A model generated the notes under the pieces. It was given only the letters and a program-made list of their open reading frames with translations, had not been told where the DNA came from and made no database searches. A DNA stretch of 64,000 bases, taken from Apostichopus japonicus (taxonomy: Eukaryota > Echinodermata > Holothuroidea > Aspidochirotida > Stichopodidae). The position numbers and the translations under genes were made by a program. The DNA lies in contig NC_092579.1 in assembly GCF_037975245.1 (NCBI RefSeq), forward strand, positions 13,004,678 through 13,068,677, in the 5' to 3' direction. This document shows, piece by piece, positions 1-13,614 of this stretch. The number at the start of each line of letters is the position of its first letter. The stretch's first letter is position 1.

Positions 1-1882
1 ACCTATCTTTTAAATCGTTTTAAGCCACCTACAGCCCGTCCACAAAGGTTAAAGCCCCTATGAAAATCAGTCAAGAACTTGGATTTTGCCACCCTGCCTC
101 ACCCCACCCCTCCCCTCACCTTTGAAATCCTGTGTACTTCACTGACCTTCATAGATGGCCTTGTAAAAAATGAAATGAAAATCTAGATACTCTCATTTTA
201 CTAGTAGCAAGTGTGATACAGAAGGAAAAAGAACACAAAACAGCACTTGCTACATATGTAGGATTTTTCTTTCAAAAGATAACTTTATTCAAGATGTTTT
301 AATGATTAAAGATGAAAGTTTGTCTCCCCATTCCAACTGTAAGCCTTGCTTCATTCATTACATACCAAAGAACCATTGCACAATGACGTGAACACTAGGA
401 AAACGAAATATTTATTCACCGGACACTCTTTCGTACCTTCACCATATGTGAAAACTTTTAGCATGAATGAAAGTTGACCATCTTTGTCATTACTGGGCAA
501 GTTTATTTTTTATGTTATTATTAGACTCGAGAGATAAAAAGTCACAGATAGAAACGATCGAAAAGCCAAAGTCGTTGCCTTTGTCAATCCTGCGAAGCCT
601 AAACCTTGATGGATGGTTTCAACTTTTCTCATCTTTAAAACTATTCTCATCTTTAAAACTAGTCTCCTGAGCATCTTATCTTGAGATACTTGTGAGGACA
701 ATGTCAGTACCTCTAGTTTTTAAATTTATTTATTTTGAAATAAATAGTAATTATTCTGAAATAATCAAATTTTAAGTCAACGATGTAAATGTATTGAGGG
801 AGAGTTAAAACTTTCAAAGAGAAGCTGACGAGAGATTTTTAACATACAGACATGTTACCTTGCCCGATATGTTTCCAATCTGCCCTACTTACTATTAAAG
901 TGACTTTTCTTGGACAAAGATGCTACTAGTGTCTTACTTCCATAAGGACAACATCTAAGTTCTCTACATTTGTTCAGAAAAACAATTACAAATCAACAAT
1001 GGAAATAACTCGAGAGAAAATCTAACACGTAAACAATAAAACCATAACAATTGAAATCTGATATCAATTCACAAGAGGGGTCGGAAATATTTTGCGGCAG
1101 TAACATGAAATCGATAAAGCATTACAGAGAGTTGACAGCATCTAATGAAGTGAACAGTCTGGAAAACAAGAGATTATTAAAAAACTATATTGCATTTAAA
1201 TACTTTTAGCCACTGATCAATAATTAAACAACACCAGCTAATTCAATAACGGATTTTTGCTTCAAATCTACCACCAAAAGTTTCCACCAAAGCAGTAACA
1301 AAGATAGATCGAGTAGTAAACTAAATTTTCTCTGAAGTAAAATAATTTTCTCTGAAGTAGTACTATAGAGCTGTACATAATGACCATATTTAATCATTTT
1401 GATTACCATTTTAACTTTTCTTTCTGCTCTGGTTTCACAACCAAATGACCTAGAAAGGGATGTAATTACAATTAATACAATCCCATTTCATCTTTTCATT
1501 GCTGCCTCACACATGTTTTGAAAAAGGACATGAAAAAAGAAGAAGGAAGGAAAAACACATACCTTATAGAAACTCTCTGGAACCCACAAAAGGGTAGTAA
1601 CCAAAATGTTCTCTCTGTACACATATGTAAAATAGATGTCCAAAAATGTTCTTTAAAAATACAAAAAAGTTGGAATATTCTCCCTATAGACTATGCACTA
1701 AATAAATCCTACCTCTCCTGCCCCATCCCCCCCCCCCACAAAAAAAAAACATCAAAGTAACTTTAAACTACGAAATGAGCCTTTAAAAATAAATTTAAAA
1801 AAACTTTATAAAATTCCCTTTTTAAGTTCTTACAATTTTCAAATACGGCTTATTACACATTTGCTTCTCATTTTACACTACT
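1..1882. other. TMF1 downstream flank, no gene recognised
   Basis: AT-rich sequence with several TTTATT/AATAAA hexamers on both strands, a short C run at 1728-1737 and an A run following it. No open frame longer than about 80 codons and no recognisable domain. It may include 3' UTR of a neighbour, but nothing decides this. Confidence 0.5.
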
Positions 1883-2935
1883 TTCGTCAACAGGGGCGTA
1901 GCGAGCGGGGGGGTGTGGGGGGTGTCACACCCCCCCAATAATTTGGTCGCTGTCGGCAAATTTGGGTCTGTCGGCAAAAGGAGAAAAGGTGAAGAGAGCG
2001 GAAGGGGAAGAAAGAAGGAAAGCTGAATAGAGAAAAGGAGAACGGGAGCTTTTTCCGTGCCAAATTTGACTTAAAATATGCACCAGATTGCATCTAAGGA
2101 CGTTTCAAAACTAAAAAATTTCCAAAGGGGAGGGGTAGACCCCCTACCCTTAGACCCCTCCCCCATCACTCACCACTTCCAGATCCGTCGGCAAATCAAA
2201 TTGGACTTAAAATTGCACCAGATTGCATCTAAGGACGTTTCAAAACTAAAAATTTTCCAAACGGGAGGGGTAGACCCCCTACCCTTAGACCCCTCCCCTA
2301 TCAGTCACCACTTCCAGATCCGTCGGCAAATCAAATTGGACTTAAAATATGCACCAGATTGCATCTAAGGACGTTTCAAAACTAAAAATTTTCCAAACGG
2401 GAGGGGTAGACCCCCTCCCCTTAGACCCCTCCCCCATTTCAGTCACCACTTCCAGATCCGTCGGCAAATCAAATTGGACTTAAAATATGCACCAGATTGC
2501 ATCTAAGGACGTTTCAAAACTAAAAATTTTCCAAAGGGGAGGGGGACCCCCTCCCCTTAGACCCCTCCCCCATTTCAGTCACCACTTCCAGATCCGTCGG
2601 CAAATCAAATTGGACTTAAAATATGCACCAGATTGCATCTAAGGACGTTTCAAAACTAAAAATTTTCCAAAGGGGAGGGGTAGACCCCCTCCCCTTAGAC
2701 CCCTCCCCCATTTCAGTCACCACTTCCAGATCCGTCGGCAAATCAAATTGGACTTAAAATATGCACCAGATTGCATCTAAGGACGTTTCAAAACCAAAAA
2801 TTGCCAAAGGGGAGGGGGACACCCCCTCCCCTTAGACCCCTCCCCCATTTCAGTCGCCACTTCCAGATCCGTCGGCAAATCAAATTCTCTACACCCCCCC
2901 AACAAAAACCCCTTCGCTACGCCCCTGTTCGTCAA
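1883..2935. mobile_element. Non-autonomous hAT-type element with 8-bp target duplication
   Basis: Element 1891-2927 is flanked by an exact 8-bp duplication TTCGTCAA (1883-1890 and 2928-2935). Its terminal inverted repeats are CAGGGGCGTAGCGAGCG and CAGGGGCGTAGCGAAGG (right end read in reverse). An 8-bp duplication with CAGGGGCG termini is typical of the hAT superfamily. There is no transposase; the interior is mostly a six-copy tandem repeat. Confidence 0.88.
2060..2895. repeat. Six-copy ~137-bp tandem repeat inside the hAT element
   Basis: Copies begin with GCACCAGATTGCATCTAAGG near 2080, 2214, 2350, 2489, 2625 and 2763, so the period is 134-139 bp. Each unit contains a G-run/C-run pair (GGGGAGGGG... 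and CCCCTCCCC) able to fold, followed by CACTTCCAGATCCGTCGGC. Confidence 0.9.
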
Positions 2936-4616
2936 TTATCATCCCATTGCTCAAATATCACTGGGTAAAATAAATATCTATATACGAAATTTATAATCTT
3001 AAAGGAAAAACAATATTAACAAAATTAATAAATTCTTACGCTACAGGAATAAATAAATTACTCTTTTCTTCTTTTTAATCTCAGTTTTATGATGGATTGA
3101 AATTTAAAATTTTTCAGTAACCAATCAACTTCAGTAGCCAATTATCTTCGGGCTCCTATATTTTCAAAATTTGATTAGGAAGATGAGAACAAAGGTACGT
3201 TCTTAGAAACCTTTAAAATTTGCTCCAAAGTCATTGTTAATTTGAAAAAAGGTAGTATAAGCACAAAAAAAACCTATGGGATGATAAATAATATGTGAAC
3301 AAAAAATTCATCTTATTGATATGAAATAAATGGTATTGCAAAGAGAGAAAACTACTACTAAAAATGAGTAATAATTAACAAATTATCCATGAAATTTCTC
3401 AAAAGAAGTTGAGTAAAAGTTAGTTTTACCTTATTTTCAAGACCAACCACAAGGATATGACATATCAGTTTGATGACCACTCCAATGGCTATACCTGCAT
3501 TGGGAATACTTGATCCGAAATATTTAAAGTGTTTGGTGATTCCTTTAATGGGTGAGGGATCAGAGTTTCATTAACATTAGCTCATTGTTTGTTGACCATT
3601 TAAGCATTTTTTCAAATTCATGTTCAAAGAATTGACACACCAAACTTTCTACAAGTTTAGGGCAGACAGTCTTAGGTCTACTCCAAACCTTAGTACAGTT
3701 TAAATATGGTTTTGAAACTTTTTTTTCTCTCTTTTGTGAGGTCTTAAAAAATGTTTCAGTCCAGTTCATAGATTAATCCGAAAGAATGTACACCATTAAG
3801 TGTGAAGAGGTCTCAAATCCCTAGTCTGACATGACCCCCCTCTCCCTCCCCTTCCCTCCAGAGTGCTCCCTATTCCAACAAAAGAGGCTTAACCAAAGCA
3901 TGGGGAATAATTTAAGGAATGGTTTGAATGTATTGGGTTTTGGTATAAATATCAAAGTGAAAATAATGTTTTTGAGAACATTACACCTAAAAATTCTACC
4001 AGTGGATTTTAATCATTTAACATAGACAAAGTTAATTATGGGATGACCTTTGCCTTTGCACAGAACTAACACACTGAGTGCTTAAGTATTCCTTGTCTGT
4101 GCTAAAAAGCAACTGGGGCTTCTTGACAATCGGAAGCAACATTGAAGAAATGACCTAACCTAACCACCTATCCAAATAATTCCCTGTACCAAAGAAAATT
4201 TGTTTACCATTTCATCAAATTTTTCCTCAGTAGTTAATTACTACTCTGCCATTCTCTGTTGTTTTCTCGCTGCTAAATTCTCTGACGACCTCTTTTGTCT
4301 TTGAATTTCATTGCCTTGATGTTCGTTAGTCAATATTTCATTAACTGCCAAGAATAGGATTCGACAGGAAAGTTGCTGCCTTTCCAAAATACGGCTGACC
4401 AAAAATAACGCTAGACGTTGTTTGCCTTCTAGGATATTGCAAATCATAGTCTATGTATTATATTTAAAATGATTATTGCAGGTAAACAACTTGAATGTAA
4501 CCCAGAACTTTGGTCCTATCGTTGACTTCCAGTCATTCCGTCTCCGAGAATCCTTCCCTTCAGCCTGGATTGAGAACAGTTTTTACAACACCATCATCAG
4601 AAGAAGTACTACGCCT
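2936..4616. other. TMF1 3' UTR and flank
   Basis: Sequence immediately past the TMF1 stop. No canonical AATAAA on the minus strand in the first several hundred bases; an ATTAAA variant occurs at 4013-4008. No other coding exon recognised. Confidence 0.4.
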
Positions 4617-4655
4617 TCAATTACGGTCAGGGTCTTTCTTCAACAAATCTTCAAT
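4617..4655 (-). CDS. TMF1: TMF1 exon 18 (C-terminus and stop)
   Basis: 39 nt including the TGA at 4619-4617. Encodes IEDLLKKDPDRN, equivalent to the vertebrate terminal IDELL segment. Acceptor TTTTATAG|ATTGAA. Confidence 0.9.
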   Translation of the reverse strand: MEDLLKKDPDRN

Positions 4656-7600
4656 CTATAAAACAAAATGTGAGAAGGATTTGAGTGTAATTAACTAAAT
4701 CAGTATTTCACATTGAATTTGATTTTGTTTTCAATACTTTTTTATGCTAAAACCAGTATAGAAAGTATACGGTACACATTAGCATGATGAGGCCGGTCTT
4801 CATTTCTAACTAATGGAAGTTTGCTGGTTAATAATTATCGGGTAGTTAGCAGGTAACGGTCGGTACCGATCAATCAGAGAAACTGGACAGTTGCAAGAAG
4901 ACCAAACAAACCAGTCCAGGATTCTACAACATCTGCAAGTGTTGTTGAAACATACATATATAGTGTACTGTTTGTACATACTAAAAACATGACTTAGATC
5001 AGGTCAAGAGACACAAAGGCATGGATCCCATTAGGGTTTTTTCTTCTTTCTTTAGGGATTTATGACAATAACCAGTTTTGGAGTATACCATTATATTCAA
5101 ACTGAATACAATCCATAGAATATCCTTGCACCACTGCCCATTGTTGGCCATATTTAAATGACCTAACCTAGCCTTTAAATGTTCACGATAGAGAACTAAG
5201 GATCCACAAGACTAGTATAGCACGTCTGTCTTTACCTGTTGACGATACATTTCTTTAATTTCTTGAATATCCAGCCTTAATTCCGTGACCTCTTCTGCTT
5301 TCTCTCCGTACATCTGGAGGACAGCATTGTACTTGTGATCTATCTCCTACAAAGACAATTGAAGGACAAGAAAAAAAAATGTTGATAGCTTTGAGTAATT
5401 ATGAGTGTGGTATCATCAGCTAGAGCAGGTCAATATCATTCATAGGTAATGTAATCTCAATGTATCTCATAGGTAATGTAATCTCAATGTATCTCATAGG
5501 TAATGTAATCTCAATGTATCTCAATGTATCTCATAGGTAGTACTGTAATCTCAATGTATCTCATAGGTAGTAATGTAATCTCAATGTATCTCAATGTATC
5601 TCATAGGTAATGTAATCTCAATGTATCTCAATGTATCTCATAGGTAATGTAACCTCAATGTATCTCAATGCATCTCATAGGTAGTAATGTAATCTCAATG
5701 TATCTCAATGCATCTCATAGGTAGTAACGTAATCTCAATGTATCTCAATGCATCTCATAGGTAGTAATGTAATCTCAATGTATCTCAATGTATCTCATAG
5801 GTAGTAATGTAATCTCAATGTATCTCATAGGTAGTAATGTAATCTCAATGTATCTCAATGTATCTCATAGGTAATGTAATCTCAATGTATCTCAATGTAT
5901 CTCATAGGTAATGTAACCTCAATGTATCTCAATGCATCTCATAGGTAGTAATGTAATCTCAATGTATCTCAATGCATCTCATAGGTAGTAACGTAATCTC
6001 AATGTATCTCAATGCATCTCATAGGTAGTAATGTAATCTCAATGTATCACAATGCATCTCATAGGTAGTAATGTAATCTCAATGTATTTCAATGCATCTC
6101 ATAGGTAATGTAATCTCAATGTATCTCAATGCATCTCATAGGTAATGTAATCTCAATGTATTTCAATGCATCTCATAGGTAATGTAATCTCAATGTATCT
6201 CAATGCATCTCATAGGTAATGTAATCTCAATGTATCTCAATGCATCTCATAGGTAGTAATGTAATCTCAATGTATCTCATAGGTAATGTAATCTCAATGT
6301 ATTTCAATGCATCTCATAGGTAGTAATGTAATCTCAATGTATCTCAATGCATCTCATAGGTAATGTAATCTCAATGTATTTCAATGCATCTCATAGGTAA
6401 TGTAATCTCAATGTATCTCAATGCATCTCATAGGTAGTAATGTAATCTCAATGTATCTCAATGTATCTCATAGGTAGTAATGTAATCTCAATGTATCTCA
6501 ATGCATCTCATAGGTAGTAATGTAATCTCAATGTATCTCAATGTATCTCATAGGTAGTAATGTAATCTCAATGTATCACAATGCATCTCATAGGTAATGT
6601 AATCTCAATGTATCTCATAGGTAATGTAATCTCAATGTATTTCAATGCATCTCATAGGTAATGTAATCTCAATGTATCTCAATGCATCTCATAGGTAATG
6701 TAATCTCAATGTATTTCAATGCATCTCATAGGTAATGTAATCTCAATGTATCTCAATGCATCTCATAGGTAATGTAATCTCAATGTATCACAATGCATCT
6801 CATAGGTAGTAATGTAATCTCAATGTATCTCATAGGTAATGTAATCTCAATGTATTTCAATGCATCTCATAGGTAATGTAATCTCAATGTATCTCAATGC
6901 ATCTCATAGGTAATGTAATCTCAATGTATTTCAATGCATCTCATAGGTAATGTAATCTCAATGTATCTCAATGCATCTCATAGGTAATGTAATCTCAATG
7001 TATCTCAATGCATCTCATAGGTAGTAATGTAATCTCAATGTATCTCAATGCATCTCATAGGTAGTAATGTAATCTCAATGTATCTCAATGTATCCCATAG
7101 GTAATGTAATCTCAATGTAATCTACATGTATCTCATAGGTAATATAATCTCAAAGTATCTCAATGGAATCTCATAGGTAGTAATGTAATCTCAAAGTATC
7201 TCAATGTAATCTCATAGGTAGTAATGTAATCTCAATGTATCTCAATGTAATCTCATAGGTAGTAATGTAATCTCAATGTATCACAATGCATCTCATAGGT
7301 AATGTAATCAATGTATCTCAATGTATCTCATAGGTAGTAATGTAATCTCAATGTATCACAATGCATCTCATAGGTAGTAATGTAATCTCAATGTATCACA
7401 ATGCATCTCATAGGTAATGTAATCTCAATGTATCTCAACGCATCTCATAGGTAGTAATGTAATCTCAATGTTTCTCCATGTATCTCATAGGTAATGTAAT
7501 CTCAATGTATCTCATAGGTACTGTAATCTCAATGTATATCATAGGTAGTAATGTAATCTCAATGTATCTCAATGTATCTCATAGGTAGTAATGTAATCTC

Positions 7601-10600
7601 AATGTTTCTCCATGTATCTCATAGGTAATGTAATCTCAATGTATCTCATAGGTACTGTAATCTCAATGTATCTCATAGGTAGTAATGTAATCTCAATGTA
7701 TCTCAATGTATCTCATAGGTAATGTAATCTCAAAGTATCTCAATGTAATCTCATAGGTAGTAATGTAATCTCAATTTAATCTCATAGGTAGTAATTTAAT
7801 CTCAATGTATCTCAATGTAATCTCATAGGTAGTAATGTAATCTCAATGTATCTCAATGTAATCTCATAGGTAGTAATGTAATCACAGTTATTACATCAAC
7901 TGTAGTAAGGAAATCCATCTATCATGTTCTCTCAGATGTTGTGTTCTTATTATGTTCTTATATGAAATGTTGTTAATGCCATCACTTGGAACAATTATCT
8001 TTGTGGTTTGATGAGAAAATTAACTGTTGTCATCTATAAGGTTATTATTAGTATTGTGACCAAATTAAAAATAAGATAATCATAGAATAGTCACTCATCC
8101 TCAAAATAAATATTTTTAACATCATATTGTTTTCATTACCCCCAAAAAAATATTTGCCCACACACTAACAATTTTCATCAAAATTTGATAATCCTCATTG
8201 TACAAGGATAATTTGGACGAGCTGAACGAGGAAGAGTATTTTTGAGGAAGAGTAGAAGGAACGAGGAAGAGTATATTTCTGGAAGTGTATTTTCACGAAT
8301 TACGGACGATGTAACTCCGTTAAAACTTTGGCCAATCCTGACGTGCAATATGACTATAGACCTGGTTTGGAGAAAAAGGAAGAAGAAAAAAAAATCTGAT
8401 CTTACCCTCATCTTCTTTGTGAGTTCTGGTACTACTTTCACTTCATCTTCAAGTGTCTCATTCAGGTTGGCTAGCTTCACTATTTCCTCTGCCATGGATG
8501 CCCTTGTTCTCTCAAGTTGTGTTATTTCACCCTAAAACAAAGAATAAGGGGAAGTCTGAGCAGAACCCATCAAGATGAAAACATCTCTACCAAATGAAAT
8601 AAATGTGAGATCTGACCTGCAGACTCACAGATACCTGACTGACTGAACCTTTTAATAAGAGTAGTGGGTACACATGATGCTTAAACTGATGTCAGAGTTA
8701 AAAACCATCTATACCATAAAAAAAGCATGGTAACGTAGGAGTAACCATTTGAAAGTGACTTCCGTCCTTGACGATATGAAGTCCGGTGTGAAGACAAGCC
8801 CTGACAATAGTTTTTGTGGTCACCTACCACGAGTTTTAAAGGTGTGATACACGTTCGTAATCTGAACCTGAACTACCTTTACATGATCAGTTTGAGTATA
8901 GCAAACAACTTAAAGGACCAGTAACCCATCTCATCTCACCTGTAATTGTGCCACCTCTCCTTCCTTTAGTTTTACGTGTGACTGGAGGTTCTCGATCACG
9001 GTCGAGGCCGAACCGTTCATGAGGCTGTCGTGCTGCAACCTCTCCCCGCTGATCGACATGCTTCTCTCCAGGATTTCACTCTGATTGAGAAAGAGAGCGG
9101 TGATAAAACCTGAATGACGGTACTACGATTCTCTTCATCTTTCAAAATACTGCTTTGCTGAAGGCTTTCGGCCATCCATTATTTACATTTGCAATGCAGC
9201 TGATTAACTTCACTGCTCAAACATTACTTTTTAAATAGTCACAGAGATGGGTTAGTATACCAAGGTGTGGGTCAAGTGAGGTTGCATATGATGAATATGT
9301 TCGAATCTTAAATTAAGAGAGAGAGAGATGGAGAACAAGGACAAACTACCAGCAAACAGCTTATCCACTGCGAAACTTGTCGACGTAGGTTTAAAGAATC
9401 TTTTACATTTTTCAGAATTTTCAGACACCAGTATAAAAGTAAACAAATAATAATTCACTTCTTAGCAGTATAAAGTGAGTAAAGAAGATAGGGACATTAT
9501 CCCAGTTTAAACTTTAGACATTCTGTTTTCATCAGTGGTTTGTTTAATTAAATTACCACCAATTAGTAACCTAATGCTTCGATATTGCTGAAGTCACAAG
9601 ACAGGTAGCACAAGAAAACAGTGGACCCAAACTAACCAATAAAGGACGACTTTGCTATTTCATCACAAATACACATTAGGCCTCAACCGATCCTTTCAAT
9701 ACTAGTAGGTAAGCTTACAATCATCACATTCAGTCCAACAAGTTACTATGTTTCCAACTCTCAGCTTCCTAGCAACAAGAGCCCAAGGGCACTGTGGTTC
9801 CTTGCTTGGGGTATATGACAATACACATAATATTATCAAGCAAGATTGGGATGAAATAGTCCAAGTAATTGTGGTCCTACATGTTCCCATAAAGTAACCA
9901 ACACTATAGCCAACACTTTTGTGATCACATAATGTGATCGGATTTTTTATTAAAAGCCACTTTTGAGATCTAAATATGGCGTCAAAAATGTAAGAAATAT
10001 AAGAGACCTACAAGCGTGTCAACAGATATGATAACAATGGTGACCTCAGATGACATGACCTTTAAGTTTCAAAATGTTCCACCACCCCATTCACAACTTG
10101 TCCCAAAATATCAACCATGTCACACCTTGGCATTGAGATTTAATTGCATTAAATGTCAAAAAATTAACTTTGAACTTGTATGTAACTTCACACACAAAGG
10201 TCACCCGGAGGTCAACCAATTGACATTTTTGATCGGTGAGACCTAAATAGAGCATGACTGTAAAAATTCAAACATTTTTTCTTTGCCCATTTTCTCCCCC
10301 CATAATACTACTTTTTTAACATTAGCTGACCTTTTGTGACCTTGTATCACATGACCATTAAGTTTGAAAATATTCCCCTATACCATTTGCAACTACTCCA
10401 AATATATCAACCTTGTCACACCTTGGAACTGTGAGTTATTGCATTAAATGTCTGAAAATTAACTTTGACCTCATATAACTTCGCACACGAAGGTCACACA
10501 GGGGTCAACCTATTGACATTTATGATCAGAAGGTACCTTTAACATCTGAATATAGCATCGAAACTGTAAAAAATCCACAAAACACGAAAAGGTCACCAGA

Positions 10601-13573
10601 GGTCAAATTGAGGTCAAGGGTCACCCAGATGCGGGTCGACAATTGGATTTCATTGAAGCAACTCCCAACTCTAACGGACAATTTGTTCTCAAGTTATTGC
10701 AAAAATACTAGTTTTTTATCATTAATTGACCTTTGGTGACCTCGGATCACATAACTGTTAAGTTTGAAAATATTCCCCTATACCATTTGCAACTACTCCA
10801 AAAATATCAACCTTGTCACACCTTGGAACTAGGAGTTATTGCATTAAATGTCTGAAAATTAACTTTGACCTCATATAACTTCGCACACGAAGGTCACACG
10901 GGGGTCAACCTATTGACATTTATGATCAGAAGCTACCTTTAACATCTGAAAATAGCATCGAAACTGTAAAAATCCACAAAACACTAAAAAGGTCACCAGA
11001 GGTCAAATTGAGGTCAAGGATCACCCAGATGCGGGTCGACAATTGGATTTCATTGAAGCAACTCCCAACTCTAACAGACAATTTGTTCTCAAGTTATCGC
11101 AAAAATACTAGTTTTTTATCATTAATTGACCTTTGGTGACCTCGGATCACATAACCGTTAAGTTTGAAAATATTCCCCTATACCATTTGCAACTACTCCA
11201 AAAATATCAACCTTGTCACACCTTGGAACTGGGAGTTATTGCATTAACTGTGTGAAAATTAACTTTGACCTCAAATAACTTTGCACACGAAGGTCAAATG
11301 GGGGTCAACCCATTGACATTTATGATCAGAAGCTACCTTTAACATCTGAAAATAGCATCGAAACTGTAAAAATCCACAAAACACTAAAAAGGTCACCAGA
11401 GGTCAAATTGAGGTCAAGGGTCACCCAGATGCGGGTCGACAATTGGATTTCATTGAAGCAACTCCCAACTCTAACGGACAATTTGTTCTCAAGTTATCGC
11501 AAAAATACTAGTTTTTTATCATTAATTGACCTTTGGTGACCTCGGATCACATAACCGTTAAGTTTGAAAATATTCCCCTATACCATTTGCAACTACTCCA
11601 AAAATATCAACCTTGTCACACCTTGGAACTGGGAGTTATTGCATTAACTGTGTGAAAATTAACTTTGACCTCAAATAACTTTGCACACGAAGGTCAAATG
11701 GGGGTCAACCCATTGACATTTATGATCAGAAGGTACCTTTAACATCTGAAAATAGCATCGAAACTGTAAAAATCACCAAAACACTAAAAAGGTCACCAAA
11801 GGTCAAATTGAGGTCAAGGGTCACCCAGATGCGGGTCGACAATTGGATTACATTGAAGCAACTCCCAACCCTTACGGACATATTGTTCTCAAGTTATCGC
11901 AAAAATACTAGTTTTTTATCATTAATTGACCTTTGGTGACCTCGGATCACATGACCGTTAAGTTTGAAAATATTCCCCTATACCATTTGCAACTACTCCA
12001 AAAATATCAACCTTGTCACACCTTGGAACTGGGAGTTATTGCATTAACTGTGTGAAAATTAACTTTGACCTCAAATAACTTTGCACACGAAGGTCAAATG
12101 GGGGTCAACCCATTGACATTTATGATCAGAAGCTACCTTTAACATCTGAAAATAGCATCGAAACTGTAAAAATCCACAAAACACTAAAAAGGTCACCAGA
12201 GGTCAAATTGAGGTCAAGGGTCACCCAGATGCGGGTCGACAATTGGATTTCATTGAAGCAACTCCCAACTCTAACGGACAATTTGTTCTCAAGTTATCGC
12301 AAAAATACTAGTTTTTTATCATTAATTGACCTTTGGTGACCTCGGATCACATGACCGTTAAGTTTGAAAATATTCCCCTATACCATTTGCAACTTGTCTC
12401 AAAATATCAACTGTGTAACACCTTGGCACTGGGAGTTATTACACTAAATGTCTGAAAATTAACTTTGACCTCATATAACTTTACATACAAAGGTCACCTT
12501 GGGTCAACTTATTGACATTTTTGATTGATGAGACCTAAATTAGACATCAAACTATAAAAATTCAAACATTTTTTTCTTTGCCCATTTTCTACCCCCAAAA
12601 TACTAGTTTTTTGACATTAATTGACCTTTGGTGACCTCGGATCACATGACCGTTAAGTTTGAAAATATTTCCCTATACCATTTGCAACTTGTCCAAAAAT
12701 ATCAACCATTTCACACCTTGGAACTGGGAGTTGTTGCATTAAATGTCTGAAAATTAACTTTGACCTCGTATAACTTCGCACACGAAGGTCACACGGGTGT
12801 CAACCAATTGACATTTTTGATCGGAAGGTACCTTTGATATCCAAATCTAGCATCAAAACCAAACATTTTCTTTTTTGCTCGTTTCCTCCCAAAATAAGCA
12901 CATTTTTTCTAATGTGACCTTTGACCTTTTGACCTTGGTTTCAGATGTAGTTCAATCTCCTGATTCCAAAAAACAAAACGAAAAGTCTGTATGACCATCC
13001 TAACTCCGACCGAAAAACTTTGACCCCATATAACTTCGCACATAAAGGTCACACGGGGTCAACCCATTGACATTTATGATCAGAAGGTACCTTTGACATC
13101 TGAAAATAGCATCAAAACTGTAAAAATCCCCAAAAACACGTAAAGGTCACCAGAGGTCAAATTGAGGTCAAGGGTCACCCAGATGCGGGTCGACAATTGG
13201 ATAACATTGAAGCAACTCCCAACCCTAACGGACATTTTGTTCTCAAGTTATCGCAAAAATACTAGTTTTTTATCATTCATTGACCTTTGGTGACCTCGGA
13301 TCACATGACCGTTAAGTTTGAAAATGTTCCCCTAACCAGTTCACAACTTTTCCCAAAATATCAACCTTGTCGCACATTGGCACTGGGAGTTATTGCAGTT
13401 TTAATATGTTCGGTTTTTGGACCATAACTGACCTTTGGTGACCTTTGTGGGCACCAAAAACAATAGGGCACACCTTCTCCATATGACGGATCTATAGTCC
13501 AAGTTTGGCCTCAATCCAACTTTCCCTTATTGAGATAGAGCGTACCCAAGAAAGTGTCACAGATGCACACACA

Positions 13574-13614
<41 letters not shown>

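Noticed and set aside
5437..7890. Regularly spaced repeat resembling a CRISPR array
   Set aside because: Units abut, spacers are not unique, and the host gene is eukaryotic; it is a minisatellite. The same applies to 40987-41329.
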